Origin: JBEIFW01 sp044370695
GTDB lineage: Bacteria > Actinomycetota > Acidimicrobiia > Acidimicrobiales > Ilumatobacteraceae
Length of the DNA: 25,288 nucleotides
Assembly: GCA_044370695.1 (NCBI GenBank)
Contig: JBILVB010000037.1
Span: forward strand, 1-25,288
Direction of reading: 5' to 3'
The position numbers and the translations under genes were made by a program. The notes under the pieces were generated by a model. It worked only from the letters and a program-made list of their open reading frames with translations. It was not told where the DNA came from and did not search any database. This document shows, piece by piece, positions 1 through 5,129 of the stretch (within the stretch, counting starts at the first letter, position 1; each line of letters begins with the position of its first letter).

Positions 1-157
1 AGTACGAGGCGTCGGCAGCCTCGGCGGCGGCCGACGCGATGACGTCGGTCATCTGCTCGAGCCGGCCGCCGTGGAACGCCATGAACCCGAACCGGCTGCG
101 CAACTCGACGTGCTCGGTGACGTCGGGCCGAGCGAGCAGTTCGGCGAACCGGCTCAT
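1..157 (-). CDS. Poly-gamma-glutamate hydrolase family protein, N-terminal part (cut by window edge)
   Basis: Only the first 52 codons are in the window; the gene runs off the left edge. The frame begins MSRFAELLARPDVTEHVELR and continues with FGFMAFHGG, LEQMTDVIA and a run ending ADASY. The 'A-x-H-G-G ... E-x-x-T-D-x-I-A ... A-A' pattern resembles the start of the PF05908 family (poly-gamma-glutamate hydrolase / YjqB-like zinc peptidases), where the His is a likely metal ligand. The ATG overlaps the TGA of the upstream ccdA-like gene in an ATGA arrangement, so the two are probably translationally coupled in one minus-strand operon with the thioredoxin-like gene. Family assignment is from motif memory on a short piece; the zinc-binding C-terminal residues cannot be seen. 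Confidence 0.55.
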   Translation of the reverse strand, partial: MSRFAELLARPDVTEHVELRSRFGFMAFHGGRLEQMTDVIASAAAEAADASY

Positions 158-1005
158 GCCCGCCGGTGGCGTCGCCGCCACACGACCGTGACGGCCACCG
201 CGGCGGCCACCACGGCGCCGAGCACGGCCGCCAGGGTGCCGGCGCCGATCGAGTCGAGGAACCGGGTCAGTCGCGACGACACGTCGAAGCCCTGGTCGGT
301 GACCCCCGAGCCCGAGCCCCGTACCTCGGTCCAGCCGTACCAGGCGACGTACGCGCCGGCGAGGACGAGCAGCACGGCGGCGGCCTGGTCCACGATCCGC
401 ATGGCCCGGCGCAGGGCCCGCAGGAGGCCACCTTGGGCCAGTGCGAGCGAGACCGTGAGCGCGGTCAGCACCAGCGCGAAGCCCAGGCCGTAGAAGGCGA
501 AGCTGATCGCGCCGGACGCCCAGCCGGACCGTTTCGCCGAGCCGAACAACACGATGAGGAACGTCGGTAGCGAGCAGCCGAGCGACGCGACGGCGTAGCT
601 GACCCCGAACACGACCATCGAGCCGACCGACTGGCTGCGGCCGCCCTTGTCGAGCTTGGGGACGAAGAAGGGGAGCCGGTAGCCGAACAGCATGGCGACA
701 CCGAGCACGACGAGGCCGAGCCCGATCACGATGGTGGCCCACTGGGCGGCGTCGTAGAGGGCGTCGACCCCGAGGTGGATGGTGGTGCCGAGCACGAGGA
801 ACACCGACAGGAAGCCGACCGACAGCGACAGGCTGACCAGGAGCGCACGGGCGATGCGGACGACCGTCGAGCCGGCGCGGTCGCCGTCGAGGTTCAGGAA
901 GTACGACAGGTAGGCGGGCAGCATGGCGAACCCGCACGGGTTCACGGTCACGACCATGCCGACGAGCAGCGCGTACGAGACGTCGACGTCGACGACGGCG
1001 AGCAT
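154..1005 (-). CDS. ccdA: CcdA/DsbD-type thiol-disulfide transporter membrane protein
   Basis: Polytopic membrane protein of 283 residues that should carry reducing equivalents from cytoplasmic thioredoxin across the membrane to an extracytoplasmic thioredoxin-like partner. The signature NPCGF lies at residues 22-26 followed by PAYLSYF, and a second conserved Cys is in SLGCSLP at about residue 144; these two Cys form the redox pair of CcdA proteins. About seven hydrophobic segments are visible, and the C-terminus is a basic RRRHRR tail. I chose the ATG at 1005, not the upstream in-frame codons, because it overlaps the stop of the thioredoxin gene (TGATG), which is typical coupling. The far end overlaps the next gene as ATGA. 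The neighbouring TlpA-like lipoprotein is the obvious redox partner; whether the pair serves cytochrome c maturation or general thiol reduction cannot be told from here. Confidence 0.88.
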   Translation of the reverse strand: MLAVVDVDVSYALLVGMVVTVNPCGFAMLPAYLSYFLNLDGDRAGSTVVRIARALLVSLSLSVGFLSVFLVLGTTIHLGVDALYDAAQWATIVIGLGLVVLGVAMLFGYRLPFFVPKLDKGGRSQSVGSMVVFGVSYAVASLGCSLPTFLIVLFGSAKRSGWASGAISFAFYGLGFALVLTALTVSLALAQGGLLRALRRAMRIVDQAAAVLLVLAGAYVAWYGWTEVRGSGSGVTDQGFDVSSRLTRFLDSIGAGTLAAVLGAVVAAAVAVTVVWRRRHRRA

Positions 1006-1565
1006 CAGGCCGTGACCTCGGCGATCAGCGAGCGCAGCCGACCCGCGTCGAGCGCGCCGTAGTGCGCCTTGACCACGCGGCCCTGCGCCGAGAGCAACAG
1101 GGTGGCCGGGAAGCTCGGGATCCGCAGGGCCGTGGCCAGGTCGGCCTGGGGGTCGTGCCACTGCTCGTAGGTGACGCTCACCTGCTCGGCGAGGAACCGT
1201 TTGGCCGGCGCCGCGGCCTCACCGGTGTTGAGCCCCACGAACCGGACGCGGTCGCCCACGGCGCGGTGCACCTCCTCGAATGCGGGCATCTCCTGCTTGC
1301 ACGGCACGCAGGTGGAGAACCACAGGTTGACCACGGCCGGGCGGCCGGCCAGGTCGCTGGTGCGGACAGCGTCTCCGGTGTCGAGCCGGCGCAGCGTCAG
1401 CTCGGGCAGCGGCTTGCCGCCCAGCGCCGGCGCGGTCGGGATCCCCCCGGAGGCCGCACTTCCGGCCGCGCCGGCCGGTTCCGACGATCCGCCACACGCA
1501 GCAGGGACGAGCAGCAGCGCAGCGCACGCCGCAGCGGCCGGGAGGGTTGGACGCACGAAGGCCAC
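1005..1565 (-). CDS. TlpA/ResA-like thiol-disulfide oxidoreductase, probable lipoprotein
   Basis: 186-residue extracytoplasmic thioredoxin-fold protein. Residues 1-24 form a signal peptide (Arg5, Ala/Leu-rich core, ending PAAC), followed by a Gly/Ser/Ala linker, which suggests lipidation at Cys24; the lipobox is imperfect because position -3 is Pro. The redox-active motif is STCVPC with Cys86 and Cys89, and the cis-Pro loop is seen as PSFPATLL. It presumably receives electrons from the CcdA-like protein encoded immediately downstream (1-nt start/stop overlap) and reduces apocytochrome c or other exported thiols. The GTG at 1565 lies only 4 nt after a perfect 13-bp hairpin, so either the hairpin controls this start or translation begins at the GTG three codons further in (1556), which would leave an equally good signal peptide. 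Confidence 0.85.
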   Translation of the reverse strand: MAFVRPTLPAAAACAALLLVPAACGGSSEPAGAAGSAASGGIPTAPALGGKPLPELTLRRLDTGDAVRTSDLAGRPAVVNLWFSTCVPCKQEMPAFEEVHRAVGDRVRFVGLNTGEAAAPAKRFLAEQVSVTYEQWHDPQADLATALRIPSFPATLLLSAQGRVVKAHYGALDAGRLRSLIAEVTA

Positions 1566-1569
1566 GCTA

Positions 1570-1605
1570 CCGGCGGGCCGGCCGGGGGGATCGCCGGCCC
1601 GCCGG
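1570..1605 (-). other. Perfect 13-bp GC hairpin between whiB7 and the thioredoxin gene
   Basis: Arms 1570-1582 (CCGGCGGGCCGGC) and 1593-1605 are exact reverse complements around a 10-nt loop. The hairpin lies in the 104-bp gap between the whiB7 stop and the thioredoxin start, both on the minus strand. There is no T-run after it on the minus strand, so it is not a classical intrinsic terminator. It could be a T-less terminator, an RNA-processing or stability element, or a structure masking the thioredoxin ribosome site. Confidence 0.6.
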
Positions 1606-1669
1606 AGCGGGGGTGTCGTGCCGCGCTCGCTGATGCGTCACGCGTCACGGACGAAGGGAGGTGCCCGGC

Positions 1670-2011
1670 TCAGGCGATCCGGACGAGCACCTCGGCCGGC
1701 GGTCGGCATTCGTCGACCACCGGCTCGGGTCTGGGATGTTTGGGTGGCCGCCCCCGGCGACGCTTGGCCGCGAGGACGTGGCCGTTCGAGAACAGCTCGC
1801 CGCCCCACACACCCCATGGCTCGGCTCGTTCGAGTGCGAGTGCGAGACACGGTGTCGTGAGCGGGCACCGCCCGCAGACCGCCTTGGCCCGGGCGATGTC
1901 GAGCGGCTCGTCGGAGAAGAACAGCTCGGTCAGCACACCGTCGCCGGTGCGGCAGCGAGCGATGGTCCAGTCGATCGGGGCGGTGGCGTGGGCTTCGAGA
2001 AGGGTGGGCAT
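1670..2011 (-). CDS. whiB7: WhiB7-type redox-sensing transcription factor (antibiotic resistance regulator)
   Basis: 113-residue WhiB protein. Four Cys that should hold a [4Fe-4S] cluster are at 20, 46, 49 and 55 (C-x2-C-x5-C for the last three). They are followed by ERAEPWGVWGGELF at about 61-74 and an AT-hook KRRRGRPPK at 83-91. The EPWGVWGG turn directly followed by an RGRP AT-hook is the hallmark of WhiB7, which in mycobacteria and Streptomyces binds the primary sigma factor and activates intrinsic antibiotic-resistance genes, including its own. The assignment is supported independently by the upstream region: an AT box 3 bp before a TTGACG -35 element, a uORF, and an intrinsic terminator between uORF and gene. 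The next minus-strand gene, a TlpA-like thioredoxin, is separated by a strong hairpin. Confidence 0.92.
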   Translation of the reverse strand: MPTLLEAHATAPIDWTIARCRTGDGVLTELFFSDEPLDIARAKAVCGRCPLTTPCLALALERAEPWGVWGGELFSNGHVLAAKRRRGRPPKHPRPEPVVDECRPPAEVLVRIA

Positions 2012-2077
2012 TGGTCGGGTGCTCCGGGTCGGTGCGGGTCGGTGCGGGCGGGACGGTGCAGGCGGGGGGCGGGACGG

Positions 2078-2115
2078 AAAAGCAGAAAGGCCGCGGGGGC
2101 GGGGCCCCGGCGGCC
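2078..2115 (-). terminator. Intrinsic terminator in the whiB7 leader (attenuator)
   Basis: On the minus strand the stem GGCCGC-C-GGGGC pairs with GCCCC-C-GCGGCC around a CCC loop (2115-2089): 11 bp with a single C/C mismatch. It is followed at once by TTTCTGCTTTT (2088-2078). It sits 22 nt after the uORF stop and 66 nt before the whiB7 start, so it would stop transcription before whiB7 unless disrupted. Confidence 0.8.
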
Positions 2116-2168
2116 TCGTGGTTCGCTCCGACGTGCGTTACGTCGGGGACCGATCGAGCCGCCGGGGC
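2104..2168 (-). promoter_or_regulatory. Antiterminator pairing and stop-codon hairpin in the whiB7 leader
   Basis: The end of the uORF contains GCCCCGGCGGC (2168-2158, codons for Pro-Arg-Arg near the C-terminus). It is exactly complementary over 11 nt to GCCGCCGGGGC (2114-2104), the 5' arm and loop-side part of the terminator. Between them lies a perfect 7-bp hairpin, CCGACGT / ACGTCGG (2146-2140 and 2134-2128), whose loop region holds the uORF stop codon. Terminator and long-range pairing are mutually exclusive. Inference: a ribosome that finishes the uORF occludes 2158-2168 and allows termination; one stalled earlier leaves it free to form the antiterminator. Confidence 0.65.
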
Positions 2169-2308
2169 GGACGCTTCATGGTGGTGGCGAAGCGGTCGTG
2201 GCCCTCGATGCCCGGCTGCACGTTCCACGCCACGCAGGACACTGCGTCGGACGGGCGCGCCACGACGGCCGAGCGGGCCGTGAGGTTGAGCGCATACGTC
2301 GACGACAT
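2138..2308 (-). CDS. whiB7 leader peptide (uORF), 56 codons
   Basis: Small minus-strand frame starting MSSTYALNLTARSAVV and ending KRPPRRLDRSPT before a TAA. The ATG at 2308 has a strong ribosome site, GGAAGGA, 5 nt upstream. The frame starts about 30 nt downstream of the predicted transcription start and ends 126 nt before whiB7, with the terminator in between. Known biology: mycobacterial whiB7 has a uORF in its leader and is induced by ribosome-targeting antibiotics through attenuation. The peptide has no recognised domain; its role is probably to report translation, not to act as a protein. Its last 10 codons carry the antiterminator sequence. Confidence 0.7.
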   Translation of the reverse strand: MSSTYALNLTARSAVVARPSDAVSCVAWNVQPGIEGHDRFATTMKRPPRRLDRSPT

Positions 2309-2347
2309 CGGGGTCCTTCCGGTTCGTGCCCTGATCGGGGCGCCGGC

Positions 2348-2385
2348 ATCACACCACGGGCCTTACGAAGCCGTCAACGGAATTT
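2348..2385 (-). promoter_or_regulatory. whiB7 promoter with AT-rich WhiB7 binding box
   Basis: Minus strand: AAATT (2385-2381), 3 bp, TTGACG as -35 (2377-2372), 18 bp, TGTGAT as -10 (2353-2348). An AT-rich box 3 bp upstream of the -35 is the reported WhiB7-dependent promoter layout, contacted by the AT-hook, so autoregulation is likely. This is one of the few AT-rich patches in this GC-rich neighbourhood. Confidence 0.7.
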
Positions 2386-2403
2386 CCGTGGCCCGGATCC
2401 GCG

Positions 2404-2409
2404 TAGGGT
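2404..2409 (+). promoter_or_regulatory. -10 element of the alcohol dehydrogenase gene (leaderless start)
   Basis: TAGGGT followed by 7 nt and the ATG at 2417. The spacing puts the transcription start at or next to the A of the ATG. No convincing -35 is visible; its expected position coincides with the WhiB7 AT box of the divergent gene. Confidence 0.45.
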
Positions 2410-2416
2410 CGCCGCG

Positions 2417-3580
2417 ATGCGTGTCGCTCGCTACGACCTGGCAGACCGTTCGTTCCCGGTGTCGCTGGTGGACGTGGAACGTCCGGTGCTGCCCCGGCCC
2501 GACTGGGCCCGGGTGCGGATCGACCGGGCCGGGATCTGCGGCAGCGACCTGCACCTCGTGTACCCGTCGTCGCCGAGCTCGGAGGTGTTGGGCGACTTCG
2601 CCTCGTTCCCGATGGAGATGGGCCACGAGATGATGGGGACGGTGGTCGAGGCCGGCGCCGACTGCCCGGTCGCGGTCGGCACCCGGGTGGCGGTCGACCC
2701 GGGGATCGCGTGTGCGGCGCGTGGCCTCGAGCCGTGTGCACGCTGTGCGGTCGGGGCGTGGTCGACCTGCCTGCGGTTCACCTCGCGTGCGGTCACCCAC
2801 GGGTTCGGGCACGGGTTCACCCAGGGGTTGGGCGCCGGCTGGGCCGAGGAGTTGGTGGCGCACCCGAGCCAACTGCACGTCGTGCCGGCCGGGGTCGCCG
2901 ACGACGAGGCGGCGATGACCGAACCGCTGTCGATCTCGGTCCACGGGGTGCTGCGCTCGCCCCCGCCCGACGGCGCGCCGGTGCTCGTGGTCGGCGCCGG
3001 GATGATCGGGCTCACGGCGGTTGCTGCGCTGCGGCAGCTGTTCCCGGCCAGCGAGGTGACGGTGCTGGCCCGCCACACCCACCAGGCCGAGGCCGCCCGC
3101 CGGCTCGGTGCGCACCACGTCGTGCGACCGGACGAGGGCGACGACGGCTGGCTGGGTGAGCTCGCCCGCCTCGGCGGTGGCTTCGTGACGGGTCGGCGGT
3201 CGGGGGCGATGCTCAACGGCGGCTACCCGTTGGTGATCGAGGCGGTCGGCACCGGCGCCGCCGTGACGCAGGCGGCCAAGCTGTGCGGCCAGGGCGGGTC
3301 GGTGGTGTTGATCGGCGCCACCGGACCGAGCGAGGTGAACCTCGCGCCCGTGTGGGCCAAGGAACTGTCGCTCGTCGGCACCTTCTGCCATGCCGTCGAC
3401 CAGGTGGGTGACGAGGCGCCGGTCCACTCGTTCGACCGGGCGTTGTCGCTGCTCGCCGCCGGGGCGTTGCCGGCCGCGGTGACGGTGACGCACACGTTCC
3501 CGCTGGCCGAGCTGCGCGAGGCCTGCCGCACGGCGAACGACCGAGCCGCGGGCGCGCTCAAGGTGCAGCTCGCGCCCTGA
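2417..3580 (+). CDS. Zinc-dependent medium-chain alcohol/polyol dehydrogenase
   Basis: 387-residue MDR-superfamily NAD(P)-dependent dehydrogenase. Catalytic zinc ligands are seen as Cys41 (GICGSDLH) and His70-Glu71 (MGHE). The structural zinc loop has Cys99, Cys107, Cys110 and Cys118, with an expanded first gap (x7 where x2 is usual). The Rossmann motif VVGAGMIG is near residue 190, followed by a basic cofactor region (LARHTHQ). The substrate cannot be predicted; the enlarged Cys loop and the phrase GHGFTQGLGAGWAEELVAH resemble threonine-dehydrogenase or sorbitol-dehydrogenase-like branches. There is no ribosome site; the ATG follows a TAGGGT hexamer by 7 nt, consistent with a leaderless message. 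It is divergent from whiB7 with a short shared control region, so its expression could be affected by WhiB7 bound at 2381-2385. Confidence 0.88.
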   Translation: MRVARYDLADRSFPVSLVDVERPVLPRPDWARVRIDRAGICGSDLHLVYPSSPSSEVLGDFASFPMEMGHEMMGTVVEAGADCPVAVGTRVAVDPGIACAARGLEPCARCAVGAWSTCLRFTSRAVTHGFGHGFTQGLGAGWAEELVAHPSQLHVVPAGVADDEAAMTEPLSISVHGVLRSPPPDGAPVLVVGAGMIGLTAVAALRQLFPASEVTVLARHTHQAEAARRLGAHHVVRPDEGDDGWLGELARLGGGFVTGRRSGAMLNGGYPLVIEAVGTGAAVTQAAKLCGQGGSVVLIGATGPSEVNLAPVWAKELSLVGTFCHAVDQVGDEAPVHSFDRALSLLAAGALPAAVTVTHTFPLAELREACRTANDRAAGALKVQLAP

Positions 3581-3637
3581 CGGTCGGGTGGGCGGTCAGG
3601 GCGTTGACGCATTGGGGTTCGACGCCGGCGTGAGGCC

Positions 3638-3831
3638 GTGGTGGCAGCGGCAGCGATCATCGCTGTCCGCTCCTCCGCCCCCGTGATTTCGAGGGTGGCG
3701 GGGACTTTTCGGGGGATGGTGGTCCGGCGACCGCAGCCCAGCTCGACTTCCCTGGCGGGGTGGCGGTGGATGGGTCGGGGAACCTGTACATCGCCGACAG
3801 GGCTCGAGTGTCGAAGGTGACGTTGTCGTGA
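3638..3831 (+). pseudogene. NHL-repeat protein fragment with a frameshift
   Basis: The first part reads VISRVAGT in one frame. After the run of T and G at about 3707-3717 the sense continues in another frame as FSGDGGPATAAQL, then FPGGVAVDGSGNLYIADR and VSKVTLS before a TGA at 3829. Joined, these form one blade of an NHL beta-propeller of the 'GDGGPATAAQL-x-P-x-GVAVD-x-x-GNLYIAD' type found in secreted actinobacterial and acidobacterial proteins. Only about one repeat survives, it is split between two frames, and no start or signal peptide is seen. I see no further NHL blades on either side. The flanks 3581-3637 and 3832-3970 contain nothing I recognise. Confidence 0.7.
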
Positions 3832-3970
3832 GGGTGGTGGTACGGCCCGGGGATCGGTCGTTGCGAGTGCCGGTGCGTTCGGAGGACTCCCCATTCCGTC
3901 GGTGGGAAGGGTCGCTGCAGGATCGCCTGGTACTCGCTCCGGAGCGGCGGCGGGTCGGGAAGGTCACGCC

Positions 3971-4237
3971 ATGGCATCGGAACCAGGTCCCAGCGGAGTC
4001 GCCGGAGAAGCATCGACAGCGGCCGCCGCACGAGCTCGGAGGCGCCGGCGGCTCGTCGTGATCGAGGTCGTGGCCCTGGCCGTGTTGCTCGTCGTGGTCG
4101 GGCTCGTCGTTCTCGGTCTTCGGGACGACGACGCCGAACAGGGCGACGCCTCCGGACGAGTTCAATCCTCGGCGGCCTCCACGAGCGCCGTAGCCACCTC
4201 GTCCGCAGCGCCGGCTGGGTCGTTGGTGATCTCGTAG
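3971..4237 (+). CDS. Small single-pass membrane protein, unknown function
   Basis: 88 residues: a polar N-terminus, an Arg-rich patch (RARRRRR, about 22-28), one hydrophobic segment of roughly 22 residues (LVVIEVVALAVLLVVVGLVV), then a Ser/Ala-rich tail with an acidic start. Positive-inside charge suggests a cytoplasmic N-terminus. A ribosome site GGGAAGG lies 8 nt before the ATG. Codon third positions are strongly GC-rich only over the membrane segment, and the 3' quarter overlaps a minus-strand frame. The gene sits among decayed fragments, so it may be the remnant membrane anchor of a longer lost protein. No family is recognised. Confidence 0.4.
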   Translation: MASEPGPSGVAGEASTAAAARARRRRRLVVIEVVALAVLLVVVGLVVLGLRDDDAEQGDASGRVQSSAASTSAVATSSAAPAGSLVIS

Positions 4238-4359
4238 TCGGAGAACCCGTTCATCGGTGACGGTGGCGCTCGGGCGTTGCGGTGGCAGTGCCCGAGCAAG
4301 GACGAGGGCAAGACGCGGAGGATGCGCTGGCGGTCAGGTGACGCGGGCCCGAGGTTCAT
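4162..4359 (-). CDS. Small minus-strand frame coupled to the FHA/ABC-2 remnant, doubtful
   Basis: 65 codons starting with an ATG that overlaps the stop of the FHA/ABC-2 remnant as ATGA. The C-terminal half reads SDYEITNDPAGAADEVATAL and looks protein-like, resembling the tail of a nucleotide-binding enzyme, but no family can be named. It overlaps 76 bp of the plus-strand small membrane protein, so at most one of the two is likely to be a real gene there. It may be another decayed fragment. Confidence 0.2.
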   Translation of the reverse strand: MNLGPASPDRQRILRVLPSSLLGHCHRNARAPPSPMNGFSDYEITNDPAGAADEVATALVEAAED

Positions 4360-5024
4360 GCGGCCCGCGCGGCCCGCATCTGTTGCTGGCGCAACAACAC
4401 GGCGGCCGGGTCACTTCGGACGATCACCAGCCAGGCGATCGCAAGGTACGTGACGGTCAGCACCACGAGCATCAGGTTGTCGACCACCCACACGCCGGGG
4501 CTGTGGTCCCACGACCAGGGGCAGTCCGGCGCGTCACCGCCCGGCCGGGCGGTCTCGGAACGCGATGCTGGCCGCTCGCACCCGCGCCGCGCGGAGAACT
4601 CCGAGGTGGACGCGACGGCCGACAGGCCCCAGTGCGAGCTGGTCACCCAACTCACCGGCTGGAGGCCCGGCTTGTCGACCGGGAACACGAGACCGGCGAG
4701 AAGGAACTGTGCGAACAGCACGATGGGCTCCCCGACGGGCGCTACGGCCGGCGCCACGGGAGACACCGGCGGCGCAACGGCCGCAGGCGGTGGGGTCGGC
4801 AACGGTGCAGGCCCGGGTGCCTGCCGGATGGTGGACACGAGGCGAGGCCCCTCGCCGGGTCCGGCGAGCTCGATCACCGCACCGTCGACGAGGACGGCAC
4901 GCAGCAGCACGGGACGGCCGTCGAGGAACGTGCCGTTCAAGCTCCCGAGATCCTCAGGGCGATCGGCGGGCACGACGTGGTGGCGGCCACCCGCATCGCG
5001 AACGACCAACTCGGCCGTGGTCAT
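4356..5024 (-). pseudogene. FHA - ABC-2 transporter gene with internal in-frame deletions
   Basis: The intact open frame of 222 codons joins two ends of a normally 800-900-residue protein (FHA domain - ABC ATPase - ABC-2 permease, as in mycobacterial Rv1747). The N-terminus has the last part of an FHA domain, DLGSLNGTFLDGRP, but the first strands with the phosphothreonine-binding G-R and S-x-x-H residues are missing. A Pro/Ala-rich linker then runs directly into the permease C-terminus: LFAQFLLAGLVFPV, the conserved QPVSWVTSSHWGLSA element, and a last membrane helix at VVDNLMLVVLTVTYLAIAWL. The whole ATPase and most of the membrane domain are absent. The product could still be made, but it can neither bind phosphothreonine in the usual way nor hydrolyse ATP, so I call it a remnant. 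It is divergent from the DUF222 gene. Confidence 0.7.
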
Positions 5025-5094
5025 GCCGGCCGACCGTACCGACGGCTCGCAGGATGCGGAATGGGGACTGGTCCCCGCGACGGCCCGCTCCGGG

Positions 5095-5123
5095 TTGCGG
5101 TACGAACAGGCGTTCGCTATACT
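5095..5123 (+). promoter_or_regulatory. SOS-controlled promoter: LexA box inside the -35/-10 spacer
   Basis: TTGCGG (5095-5100), 17-bp spacer, TATACT (5118-5123), then exactly 6 nt to the GTG at 5130. The spacer contains CGAACAGGCGTTCG (5103-5116), a perfect match to the actinobacterial LexA box CGAAC-R-N-N-Y-GTTCG. LexA bound here would block RNA polymerase, so the gene should be induced by DNA damage. Confidence 0.85.
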
Positions 5124-5129
5124 GATGCC

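Noticed and set aside
2363..3493. Long open frame antisense to the alcohol dehydrogenase gene
   Set aside because: Composition is Arg/Pro/Gly/His-rich without motifs, as expected for the complement of a GC-rich gene; the sense strand has clear zinc-binding motifs.
3657..4031. Minus-strand open frame with segments such as LPDPPPLRSEYQAILQRP
   Set aside because: No family recognised; it is antisense to the NHL fragment, which has definite homology on the plus strand, and no ribosome site or operon partner supports it.
4257..5129. Upstream extension of the DUF222 open frame
   Set aside because: The upstream residues are not protein-like, and the promoter with LexA box and -10 at 5118-5123 fixes the start at GTG 5130.
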